In this document: positions 56,298 to 64,000 of the stretch, piece by piece
Position numbering within the stretch: position 1 is the stretch's first letter
Layout: the number at the start of each line of letters is the position of its first letter
Assembly (NCBI GenBank): GCA_930633495.1
Contig: CAKNFJ010000001.1
Coordinates: forward strand, 5,045,001 to 5,109,000
Direction of reading: 5' to 3'
From: Hyphomicrobiales bacterium
Lineage (GTDB): Bacteria; Pseudomonadota; Alphaproteobacteria; Rhizobiales; Beijerinckiaceae
DNA length: 64,000 bases
Notes under the pieces: generated by a model
Told to the model about the DNA's origin: nothing
The model's input: only the letters and a program-made list of their open reading frames with translations
Database searches by the model: none
Position numbers and translations under genes: made by a program

Positions 56298-57113
56298 ATG
56301 GAACTTGCGACGATCATCGCCGAACGCAGCATGTTGGCCTTCGGCCTGTGCCTGTTCCTGCTTCACATGGTCGTTTACGAACTGGGCTATCGCATCGGCC
56401 GGCGCCTGAGCAACGGCCCGGGCAATGCGCCGGAAGCCGTAGGCGTCGTGGTCGGTGGCATGCTGGCACTTCTGGCCTTCGTGCTGGCGCTCACACTGAG
56501 CTACTCCAATGCCCGCTTCGCCGAACGCCGCGTCGGCAGTCTCGCCGAGGCCAACGCGATCGGAACGTCATGGCTGAGGGCGAAGGCGATCGGGACGCCA
56601 CGGGGAGAGGAGATCGCGACGCTCCTCGAACAGTACACGGTCGTCCGGGCCGATTTCGTCCGGGCCGGACGGGACACGGCCGTTGCCGAGAACCTCAATC
56701 GGCGGACCAGCGCGCTCCAGTCGCAGATCTGGGGCCATCTTTCGGCAATCGTCCGTGAGAAGCCGGATGCCATCTCCGGCGCGCTGATGGCCTCCCTGAA
56801 CGAGACATTCGATGCGAGCACGAACGAGCGCTTCGCTTTCGAGACGCGATTGCCGATGCAGCTGTTCTGGCTGCTCATCGGCATTACGCTCGTCACCCTG
56901 GCATGCCTCGGCTATCAGTTCGGCCTCAGGGCCAAGCCGCTGCGCTTCCTGATCGCCCTGCTGACGCTGATGTGGACATCGGTCATCATCGACATCCTTG
57001 ATCTCGCATCCGGCCGCATCGGCAAGTTCAGGACCGGAACGGCTGCCTATGAATGGACGCTCAACGGCTACAGGAGCGGGATTACCATTCCGCCCCTGCC
57101 GCCCCCTCGGTGA
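56298..57113 (+). CDS. Bestrophin-like (DUF4239-type) membrane protein
   Basis: 271 residues. Two N-terminal TM helices (LAFGLCLFLLHMVVYELGYR and GMLALLAFVLALTLSYSNAR), a helical cytoplasmic or periplasmic segment with ERRVGSLAEANAIGTSWLRA, then two C-terminal TM helices. The pattern fits the DUF4239 'bestrophin-like' family; a channel function is not proven. Confidence 0.7.
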   Translation: MELATIIAERSMLAFGLCLFLLHMVVYELGYRIGRRLSNGPGNAPEAVGVVVGGMLALLAFVLALTLSYSNARFAERRVGSLAEANAIGTSWLRAKAIGTPRGEEIATLLEQYTVVRADFVRAGRDTAVAENLNRRTSALQSQIWGHLSAIVREKPDAISGALMASLNETFDASTNERFAFETRLPMQLFWLLIGITLVTLACLGYQFGLRAKPLRFLIALLTLMWTSVIIDILDLASGRIGKFRTGTAAYEWTLNGYRSGITIPPLPPPR

Positions 57114-57185
57114 GGCAGGGCCTCATCCTCGGCGCAGGTCGTGGCCCAGAGCGGATTGGTCGTCCCATCGACGGGGTCGGACGTC

Positions 57186-58046
57186 TCATTCCGCAACCGT
57201 CGGCCGGCCGATGCTTCGTTTCGTCAAGGCGGCGGCGAGAAGCCTGCCGACGACAACGATGAACAGGTCAGGGCGTTCGGGATACTCCTGCGGATCGAGT
57301 GCCACCCCCAGCACGACGGGCTTCTGGTTCGGAGCCTTGATTGGCCAAAAATCGAAGCGCGAGGAATCGAAAGGGTACACGCCTGCTCGCACAGGGCAGC
57401 CTTGGTCGAGGGACGATCGTGCAGCTGCGAACTCGCTCGCTTCGGCCTCGATCGGCCCGAGGCATGCGATTGTTTCAAGGCGCCCGTCCGCCGGTGCCAT
57501 GACGACAACTGAAACATGGAACATCTCTTCAAGTGCGGCGGCAGCTCTGTTCGCCATGTCGCGCGGCGGCATTGTTTCGAAGAGGGCGGAGCTGAAGGAC
57601 TGCAAAGCCTGTTCCTGACGGAGCCGCAACTTCAAGGCCGCTTGCCGCCGGGCCGCCAGCGATGCCAGACCGCTCGCCATCCCGCCCACGACCAGCAGCA
57701 ATCCGATCGCCCAGATGTTCGCCGGATCCTCGACCTGAAGCGAGAAGCGGGGTGCGGTGAAGAAGAAGTTGTAGGCCGACGCGCCCGCCACGGCGGCGAG
57801 CATCGAAGGGCCGAAGCCAAATGCAATGGCTGTCACGATGACCGGCAGCACATAGATCAGCGAAAGGTTGGGAACTGTCGCAACGCTTTCCAGCGCCGAT
57901 GCCACCACCGTCGCCAAAGCCGACAGAGCGAGAGCTGCGAGATATCCCACCGCTATCGGAAGGTCGGCTCCCTGCCGATCTGTTGTGCCGCCGACCGCAT
58001 TGGCAGCGCCCCCATCGACGTCTTGGATGCTGCCCGAGTTCGCCAT
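57186..58046 (-). CDS. DUF4118 (KdpD-like) sensor protein without a kinase domain
   Basis: 286 residues from ATG 58046 with GAGAGAGG. Four TM helices of the KdpD type (YLAALALSALATVVASALE, LIYVLPVIVTAIAFGFGPSM, AYNFFFTAPRFSLQV, IWAIGLLLVVGGMASGLASL) then a GAF-like region (LFETMPPRDMANRAAAALEE). The histidine-kinase core is absent, so this is a stand-alone sensor or anchor module. Confidence 0.8.
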   Translation of the reverse strand: MANSGSIQDVDGGAANAVGGTTDRQGADLPIAVGYLAALALSALATVVASALESVATVPNLSLIYVLPVIVTAIAFGFGPSMLAAVAGASAYNFFFTAPRFSLQVEDPANIWAIGLLLVVGGMASGLASLAARRQAALKLRLRQEQALQSFSSALFETMPPRDMANRAAAALEEMFHVSVVVMAPADGRLETIACLGPIEAEASEFAAARSSLDQGCPVRAGVYPFDSSRFDFWPIKAPNQKPVVLGVALDPQEYPERPDLFIVVVGRLLAAALTKRSIGRPTVAE

Positions 58047-58291
58047 GAAAAGCCTCTCTCGATTACCAGCTGCCGTTGACGGCATCAGTGAACCGGCATT
58101 CCCGATCTAGGACGAGGGGCATAGGGTTTCTATGTGGCGATACTCATCCAAAAATAGGAATTTGATAGGAGTTGATCCAGCGGTTGCCAGGTCTGCGGGA
58201 ATTCCGTGGCTGGGTGTCTGGCAAGGCCACCGAGAGGCTTCAGGAAAACGCCGCAGGGCCGAACTGCAGGCTCTGTGATCGCTCGACCCAT

Positions 58292-58328
58292 GGCGAGCGG
58301 TTCGCGGAACAATCCGGAACCGCTCGCC
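58292..58328 (-). terminator. Hairpin after the MetX-like hydrolase gene
   Basis: GGCGAGCGGTTC / GAACCGCTCGCC, 12-bp perfect stem with a 13-nt loop, 17 bp beyond the hydrolase stop. The rest of 58047-58345 shows nothing. Confidence 0.65.
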
Positions 58329-58345
58329 AGGCAGGTCGATGGAAC

Positions 58346-59524
58346 CTACTTCTCCAGGAAGGCCCGGATCGCGCCCTCGGCCTGCTTCATCGACATCACG
58401 CCGTCGAGATGGCCGCGTGCGCCGCTGATCGTGACATGGGTGATGTCGCGCCCGGCGTCCTTCGCTGCCTTCAGCGTGCGCTCGACTGCATCCGGCGTGA
58501 AGACCAGGTCCTTCGGCTGGGTGATGTAGAGCATCGGCGCCCTGATCTTCGCCATGCCGTCGGCCAGCGAGGTGCCGCCGGCGGCAAAGAGCTGGTTCGC
58601 CTTGATGAGGTAGAGGAAATGGTTGGCGTCGGAGACCTTGGCACGCGCGGCGCCGGCATTGTCGAGGATGCTCTGGAACTGGAACCGGTTGAAGAGCGCC
58701 TTGGCCGGATCGTCGCCCTCCTTTGCCGGCCGGCGCCCGAAGGTGGCGTTGGCCCAGTCCTGATGGTTTGCCTGCAGCGTCACCGCGGCCAGAGCCTTGG
58801 AGAGGCCGGCGAGCGGCGGCGTCTTGCCGTAGTAGTCGCCATTGTTCCAGTTGGGATCGACGAGGATGGGCGCCGCCCAGACGTCGAGCCAGCCGATCAG
58901 CATGGCGTCGGCCTCGGCCGCTCCGATCACGGGCATTGCCTTGGCGACCATCTCCGGGTGACTCGCCGCCCATTCGAAGGTCTGAAGCGAGCCCATCGAG
59001 GGCCCGGCGACCAAAGCGAGCTTCTTGATGCCAAGGCTTTCGACCAGGGCCTTCTGAACCTCGACGAAGTCGCGGACGGTGACGATCGGAAAGTCCAGCG
59101 CATAGGGCTTGCCGGTGTCGGGATCGATGGAGGCCGGGCCGGTGGTCGTCGTCTTCGGATCGCCCGTGTTGAGGTTCACCAGCGTGTCGGACGAGATCAC
59201 GAAATATTTGTTGGTGTCGATCGCCTTGCCCGGACCGACGATGGCGTCCCAGTAGCCGGGCGCGGCATCTGAGGCCGCGTACTTGCCGGCCGCATGCGAA
59301 TTGCCCGAGAAGAAGTGGCAAATCAGGATGGCGTTGGATTTGTCGGCGTTGAGCGTGCCGTAGCTCTCCCAGCCGACGCGCACCTGCTTCAGCGTCCGTC
59401 CCGATTGGGTCGTGAAGCTCGGCAGCTCGAAGACCTTCTTCTCGACCATCAGATCCTGTGCGCTGGCCATCCCTGCTGCCACCCATCCTGCAAGGGCGAG
59501 AGCGCCCGTCATCCAAAGCTTCAT
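58346..59524 (-). CDS. Exported alpha/beta-hydrolase of the MetX (homoserine O-acetyltransferase-like) family
   Basis: 392 residues. Sec signal ends GMASAQD. The alpha/beta-hydrolase fold has an early CHFFSGNSHAAGKY, the nucleophile elbow AGPSMGSLQTFEW and a terminal His in ISGARGHLDGVM. The fold is of the MetX type, but the signal peptide puts it in the periplasm, so a biosynthetic acyltransferase role is unlikely; perhaps an esterase or peptidase. No operon partner. Confidence 0.82.
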   Translation of the reverse strand: MKLWMTGALALAGWVAAGMASAQDLMVEKKVFELPSFTTQSGRTLKQVRVGWESYGTLNADKSNAILICHFFSGNSHAAGKYAASDAAPGYWDAIVGPGKAIDTNKYFVISSDTLVNLNTGDPKTTTTGPASIDPDTGKPYALDFPIVTVRDFVEVQKALVESLGIKKLALVAGPSMGSLQTFEWAASHPEMVAKAMPVIGAAEADAMLIGWLDVWAAPILVDPNWNNGDYYGKTPPLAGLSKALAAVTLQANHQDWANATFGRRPAKEGDDPAKALFNRFQFQSILDNAGAARAKVSDANHFLYLIKANQLFAAGGTSLADGMAKIRAPMLYITQPKDLVFTPDAVERTLKAAKDAGRDITHVTISGARGHLDGVMSMKQAEGAIRAFLEK

Positions 59525-59602
59525 GCGATTTCCCTCCTCCGGCCGTCAGGCGGCCTTCGCCGCATCAGAGCGGATTCTGGCGCAGCGCGGAAGCGGCTTT
59601 GA

Positions 59603-61357
59603 TCAGCGGGTGAGAGGCGACGGGAGCGCTACGCCGGCAGGGCTGACGACGGCTTCCGTTTCAAGCTCCAGGAGCGGGGAGGCGACCGGCCCCCTGAGGC
59701 TGAAAGGCAGCTTCAGCGCGCTGGCGGTCGAGGAGAGCGAGGCTGCCATGTCGAGGGTGCGGGTGCGCAGCGAGGTGTTGCCGGTCAGGTTGAAGCGATA
59801 GCTCGGCCCGCTCATTTCGGCGTCGGTCAGCACGAGCAGCCCGCCGGCAATGCCGGCATTGGCGGTGAGGATATCGAAGGCGGTCTTGCCCTGGCGCCAG
59901 TCACGCAGGGCCTGCGCAGGGTTGCGCTCGGCACGGCGCAGCAGGTCGACGAAGGCGACGCCGCCGATCTCGCCTTGCTTGATCGCGAGATTGGCGCGGC
60001 CGGTCAGGGTGCCCAGCAATTCGTCGAAGCTGCGGCCGGCGCCATCGAGGGCGAGCTGGAAATTGCCGTTGCCGCTGAGGCGCGACAATTGCGGAACGTC
60101 GCTCCCCGCCTGACCCAGATTGACCTTTTCCAGCCCGGCCTGAACCTTGACATCGACCCCTGCCGGCGCGCTGACCGCGAGCAAGCGTCCCTTGACGTTG
60201 CCGCCATAGGCGCCGGCCCGAAGCAGGCCGGTCTCGAAGCGGCCCTTCTTGATCAGGAGATAGCTGGCGACGTCATGCAGGCGCGCGCCGTTCAACTTCG
60301 CCGCATCGACCGAAATCCGGAGGTCGATCTCGCGCCCCGTCCAGCCGTCGAGATCGAAGGGGCTCGCATCGGCGGCATCGACCACGGGAAGCGGGAGGCG
60401 ATTGACGAGGCGGCCGATGTCGAGCGCCGCTCCGGCCATGGTCCCCGAGAGCGCGAAGCGCCCGCCCGTGCCTTCGGTCAGCTTGAGCACGCCGTCGAGG
60501 CGCTCGCCGTCGAGGCTGACGATGGCGTTGTTGAAGGAGGCCTCGTGCGGCTTGATCTGCAGATCGGCCGACAGGGTCAGGGCTCCGAGCGCGGAGGCCA
60601 GCCGCGAATCCTCGCCGAACCACCGGAGAAGCTGGGGGACGGAGGGGGTGGAGAGGGCGAGAGGTCCGCTGATCACTGTTTCGCCCGGCGCCGAACGGGC
60701 GCCCTCGAAGCGCAGTTTCAGAAGCGACGAGGTGGCGGACAGGGCGGCCTTGGCGCTGCCGCCGGCCATCGGCCAGCGCAGGGAGACTTCGGTCGGGACG
60801 CCGCGCCAGGTCAGCGAGCCGCCCAGGTCGAGCGGATCGTTCGGGCCGCGCTCGTCGATGACGAGATTGAGATCGCGCACCACGCTCTGGATCGCGCCCT
60901 TTGCCCTCAAGAAGAGCGAACCGCCCTGAACGACGATCTTGCTTTGGCTGCGCAGCCTTCCGAACTCGGCCAGAGGCGGGGCCAGCCAGTCGGTCAGGCC
61001 GTCGCTGCCGGGCGCCACCACGACGTCGATCTGCGGCACGACGAGATCGATCCGGTCAAATTCGAGCCGTCCCGTCACCAGCGGGAGGAGGCGCAGATGC
61101 GCCCGCATGCGGGCCGCGCTGCCTGAAAGGGCTCCATCGTGCTGGCTGAACTTGACGTGGGACAGGCTGATGCGCGGGAGCGGCAGGAACGCGATCTCGG
61201 CACGCTCGATGCCCTTGACGACGAAGCCCGTCTTCTCTTCGATGGCGGCAACGGCACTGCGCTCGACGCGGCCGAGCGCGAGATCCCAGGACTGCGAACC
61301 GAGCAGACCGAGGATGACGGCAAGGCTAAAGGCGAAGATCGCTGTGCGTCTTGTCAT
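59603..61357 (-). CDS. AsmA-family envelope protein
   Basis: 584 residues from ATG 61357 (MTRRTAIFAFSLAVILGLLG). An N-terminal TM anchor leads to a large periplasmic AsmA domain; the C-terminal part has SGNGNFQLALDGAGRSFDEL and ANLAIKQGEIGGVAFVDLLR, the AsmA_2 signature. AsmA-like proteins take part in lipid transport to the outer membrane. Open frame continues upstream of the start by overlap with the fbpB reading frame, which is not coding. Confidence 0.85.
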   Translation of the reverse strand: MTRRTAIFAFSLAVILGLLGSQSWDLALGRVERSAVAAIEEKTGFVVKGIERAEIAFLPLPRISLSHVKFSQHDGALSGSAARMRAHLRLLPLVTGRLEFDRIDLVVPQIDVVVAPGSDGLTDWLAPPLAEFGRLRSQSKIVVQGGSLFLRAKGAIQSVVRDLNLVIDERGPNDPLDLGGSLTWRGVPTEVSLRWPMAGGSAKAALSATSSLLKLRFEGARSAPGETVISGPLALSTPSVPQLLRWFGEDSRLASALGALTLSADLQIKPHEASFNNAIVSLDGERLDGVLKLTEGTGGRFALSGTMAGAALDIGRLVNRLPLPVVDAADASPFDLDGWTGREIDLRISVDAAKLNGARLHDVASYLLIKKGRFETGLLRAGAYGGNVKGRLLAVSAPAGVDVKVQAGLEKVNLGQAGSDVPQLSRLSGNGNFQLALDGAGRSFDELLGTLTGRANLAIKQGEIGGVAFVDLLRRAERNPAQALRDWRQGKTAFDILTANAGIAGGLLVLTDAEMSGPSYRFNLTGNTSLRTRTLDMAASLSSTASALKLPFSLRGPVASPLLELETEAVVSPAGVALPSPLTR

Positions 61358-61452
61358 GGACTTCCGAATCGGTTCCGGCCGAAAGTCAGCCAGCCCCCTG
61401 GCGGCGCTTGGTGTAAGCCGATGCTGCCTGGTTGTCGAGGCCGGGAAACTGG

Positions 61453-63138
61453 CTATCCAGCGCGATTTGCACCGGTTTTGGCCAGAACGATGGCCGGATA
61501 GAGGCCGGCGAGAATGATCAGCAGGGCTGCGAGCGCTCCCTCCTCGAAGACGCCGCGCGAGGCATGGCCGTAGACCACGGTGGCCAGCGTGTCGAGGTTG
61601 AGGGGGCGCAGCAGCAGCGTTGCCGGCAGTTCCTTCAGGCAATCGACGAAGACGAGCAGGGCCGCGCCCGCGACGGCCGGGCGCATCAGCGGCCAGTGGA
61701 TGCGATGCAGGATTTCGGGCTGGCCCGCGCCGAGCGCGCGCGCCGCATCGTCGATCCGCGGCGAAACCCGGCTGAGGCCGCTCTCCACGCCGGAGACGCC
61801 GATGGCGAGGAAACGCACGACATAGGCGATCACCAGTGCGGCGCCGGAACCGATCAGCAGCAGGCCGGGCTTGATGCCGAACAGCGCGGTGACGGTGCTC
61901 GCCAGCGCGTTGTCGAACGTGGCGATCGGGATTAGCAGGCCGAGCGCAAGGACCGTTCCGGGCACGGCATAGCCGAGCGAGGCGAGGCGGGCGAGAGGCT
62001 TCAGCCAGCTTTCGCGGCCGGCGCGGCTGGCGGTCGCGATGCCGAGTCCGAGCAGTACGACGAGGATTGCGGCGATGCCGGCCAGGAGGACGGCATTCCC
62101 GAGATGGCGCAGCAGCACGAGATCGAACTGCGCGAGCAGGCCGCGCCGCAGGATCTCGGAGACGAGATAGCCGATCGGCAGGACGGCGCCGAACAGGACG
62201 GGCAGGGCGCAGGCGGCCGCTGCCAGCATGCCGGCGGTGCGGCGCAGCGGCTTGCGGCCGACCGGGCGCGGCTGGCGCACGGGCAGGGCGAAGCGGCGCT
62301 GGCCGCGCAGCCGCGCCTCGGTCACGATCAGCAGGAACGTGACGAGCAGCATCACGCAGGCGATCTGCGCCGCGCCGGGCAGCGAGCCGCGATTGATCCA
62401 GGTGGTGTAGATCGAGAGGGTGAGCGAGCGGACACCGAGATATTCGGTCGCGCCGATGTCGTTGAGCGTCTCGAGCAGGACGAGCGTCAGCCCGGCCGCG
62501 AGTGCCGGCCGGGCGAGCGGCAGGCCGATGCGCCAGAACAGCCGGCCGGGCATCGCGCCCAAATTGCGGGCCGCCTCGACGATGGTGGCACCCTGAATGC
62601 TGAACAGGGCGCGGGTGGTGAGATAGACATATGGATAGAGCACGATCGCCATGATCGCGATCGCGCCGGGCAGGTTGCGCGGATCGGGAAACCAGTAGTC
62701 CCGCAGCGTGCGCCAGCCGGTCACTGCGCGCAGTGCGCTCTGCAGCGGCCCCTGGAAGCCGAGGAATTCGACGTAGATATAGGCGGTCAGATAGGTCGGC
62801 AGCGCCAGCGGCAGGACGAGCAGCCAATCGAAATGACGCCGGCCGGGAAATTCGAACTGGGTCACCAGCCAGGCGGTCCCGACGCCGAGCACGGCACTGA
62901 CAAGGCCGATTCCCGCCAGCAGCAGCGCGGTCTGGACAAGGGCCGTCGGCAGCACATTGGCGGCGAGATGCGGCCAGATCTCCGCGGCCTGCGAGGAGGA
63001 CAGCGCGGTCGCGAGCAGCGCCAGAAGCGGTGCCAGCACGAGGGCGCCGCCCAGCAGAGAGGCCAGGGCAAAACGCGTCGACGGCCGCCACGCAAGTGGC
63101 GACCGTCGCGAAGCTCCGAGCGGAGCGCTCAGGCTCAA
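61453..63138 (-). CDS. fbpB: Ferric-iron ABC transporter permease FbpB-type
   Basis: 561 residues, two fused permease domains with about 12 TM helices. EAA-loop motifs: EAARNLGAMPGRLFWRIGLP in the first half and DDAARALGAGQPEILHRIHW in the second. Overlaps the binding-protein gene by 4 bp, so they form an operon for periplasmic Fe(III) import. Confidence 0.92.
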   Translation of the reverse strand: MSLSAPLGASRRSPLAWRPSTRFALASLLGGALVLAPLLALLATALSSSQAAEIWPHLAANVLPTALVQTALLLAGIGLVSAVLGVGTAWLVTQFEFPGRRHFDWLLVLPLALPTYLTAYIYVEFLGFQGPLQSALRAVTGWRTLRDYWFPDPRNLPGAIAIMAIVLYPYVYLTTRALFSIQGATIVEAARNLGAMPGRLFWRIGLPLARPALAAGLTLVLLETLNDIGATEYLGVRSLTLSIYTTWINRGSLPGAAQIACVMLLVTFLLIVTEARLRGQRRFALPVRQPRPVGRKPLRRTAGMLAAAACALPVLFGAVLPIGYLVSEILRRGLLAQFDLVLLRHLGNAVLLAGIAAILVVLLGLGIATASRAGRESWLKPLARLASLGYAVPGTVLALGLLIPIATFDNALASTVTALFGIKPGLLLIGSGAALVIAYVVRFLAIGVSGVESGLSRVSPRIDDAARALGAGQPEILHRIHWPLMRPAVAGAALLVFVDCLKELPATLLLRPLNLDTLATVVYGHASRGVFEEGALAALLIILAGLYPAIVLAKTGANRAG

Positions 63139-64000
63139 CTGTCGAAACCGACCTTGTCGACGAGATCGGCCGCGGGCTTGCGCTGCTTGGCGACATCGGA
63201 GAGCGGCAGCTTGTCCGGCGTGACGGTGCCGAGCAGCTTCACCGCGGCCGAATCGGTGACGGCGGCGTTGACCGGGAACTCGAAATTGCCGTTGGCGTAG
63301 AGGGCCTGCGCCTTTTCGCCGAGCATGTATTCGATCAGCTTGACGGCGTTGTCCTTGTTCGGCGCGTTCTTGGCCAGCGCCGCAGCCGAGACGTTCACAT
63401 GGGTGCCGCCATTGGCGAAGGTGGTCTTGAGCGGCTTGATCGCGTCGAACCAGCCCTTCTGCTCATTCTTCGCCTGGCTCATCAGGCCGATATAGTAGGT
63501 GTTGATCACGGCGACGTCGCAGAGGCCGGACTGGATGTCGCGCGCGACGTCGCGATCGCCGCCGCCGGGCTTGCGGGCCGCATTGGCGCGCAACGCCTTG
63601 AGATAGGACTCCGCCTTCTCCGGGCCGTTATGGGCGATGTAGGCCGCGAAGAACGCGTTGTTGTAGGGGTGCTGGCCGGCGCGGATGCAGAACTTGCCCT
63701 TCCACTTCGGATCGGCGAGTTCCTCATAGGTGATCGAATCCTGCGCGACGCGGTCCTTCGAGGCGACGACGATGCGGGCCCGCTTGGTCAGGGTGACCCA
63801 GTTGTTGTCCGGGCGAAGCTGCGAGGGGACGATCTTGTCCACGGTCTGCGACTTGATCGGCTGGGTGATGCCGGCGTCGACCGCGGCGTTGATCTCGCCG
63901 ACATCGACCACGAGCATGACGTCGGCCGGGCTGTTGGCACCTTCCGCGCGGATGCGCTCCTGCAGGCCGTCCTTCAGGAAGACGGCGTTGACCTTGATGC
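63135..64000 (-). CDS. fbpA: Ferric-iron ABC transporter substrate-binding protein (5' end outside window)
   Basis: About 288 residues visible, without the signal peptide and N-terminus. Family segments: SPADVMLVVDVGEINAAVDA, LADPKWKGKFCIRAGQHPYN, the Tyr pair VINTYYIGLMS that usually binds Fe(III), and NKDNAVKLIEYMLGEKAQAL. Periplasmic, partner of fbpB. Confidence 0.92.
   Translation of the reverse strand, partial: IKVNAVFLKDGLQERIRAEGANSPADVMLVVDVGEINAAVDAGITQPIKSQTVDKIVPSQLRPDNNWVTLTKRARIVVASKDRVAQDSITYEELADPKWKGKFCIRAGQHPYNNAFFAAYIAHNGPEKAESYLKALRANAARKPGGGDRDVARDIQSGLCDVAVINTYYIGLMSQAKNEQKGWFDAIKPLKTTFANGGTHVNVSAAALAKNAPNKDNAVKLIEYMLGEKAQALYANGNFEFPVNAAVTDSAAVKLLGTVTPDKLPLSDVAKQRKPAADLVDKVGFDS

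Noticed and set aside
61358..63196. Upstream extension of the AsmA frame through fbpB
   Set aside because: The frame stays open by chance across fbpB; the real AsmA start at 61357 has a normal signal/anchor sequence.

Overview
The window looks like a piece of an alphaproteobacterial chromosome of the order Hyphomicrobiales, probably Bosea-like. This is inferred from the housekeeping genes at the right: a B12-dependent ribonucleotide reductase (nrdJ), an NDUFA12-type complex I accessory subunit, a DUF2155 protein, aat and gyrA. The high-GC backbone and the general amino-acid (aap) transporter remnant agree. No rRNA, tRNA, CRISPR array or integrase was seen.

About the left two thirds (1-45600) is an accessory metal-resistance region cut by insertion sequences. 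From the left: an arsenic-type pair (FAD oxidoreductase + ArsR, 1-1744); a copper-type two-component system (1957-4142) divergent from an outer-membrane lipoprotein, TolC-like protein, multicopper oxidase, cupredoxin and CusF set (4319-8317); small secreted proteins and an IS630 remnant abutting a complete IS5-family element (8524-10510); an L,D-transpeptidase, a transglutaminase-like peptidase and small proteins (10511-13618); a lead/zinc/cadmium-type operon of P-type ATPase, isoprenylcysteine methyltransferase-like protein, LspA, PCuAC-like protein and CDF exporter (13633-19105); a Mur/Fur-type controlled mntH (19272-20670); a Sco/TlpA/TlpA/CcdA/DsbB/DsbA redox cassette (21161-25463); a decayed IS3 element that cuts into an aapQMP remnant (25587-29583); a CueR-type promoter with copZ and a copper P-type ATPase (30222-33009); a cytochrome b561, a FixH-like protein, CusB and CusA, and DUF411 (33133-39865); and a cysteine/methionine-rich copper-storage operon (40364-41647).

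A second, intact IS3 element (42871-44088) separates a 5'-truncated metallophosphoesterase from a 3'-truncated Panacea/SocA-type antitoxin. A two-gene operon with a predicted SLATT-type two-TM protein and a coiled-coil partner (44450-45564) lies between this element and the core genome.

From 45813 on the genes are core: nrdJ, NDUFA12-like, DUF2155, aat, gyrA, marC, a bestrophin-like membrane protein, a DUF4118 sensor protein, an exported MetX-like hydrolase, an AsmA-like protein and a ferric-iron ABC transporter (fbpB and a partial fbpA at the right edge).

Regulation ties the accessory region together. An almost identical 15-bp palindrome lies upstream of both the two-component/oxidase region and the copper-storage operon. 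Four MerR-type elongated promoters (TTGAAC, 19-bp spacer) precede the L,D-transpeptidase, a small ORF, a zinc-ribbon protein and the lead/zinc operon. One CueR-type promoter precedes copZ-copA. No MerR-family gene lies in the window, so these regulators must be encoded elsewhere.
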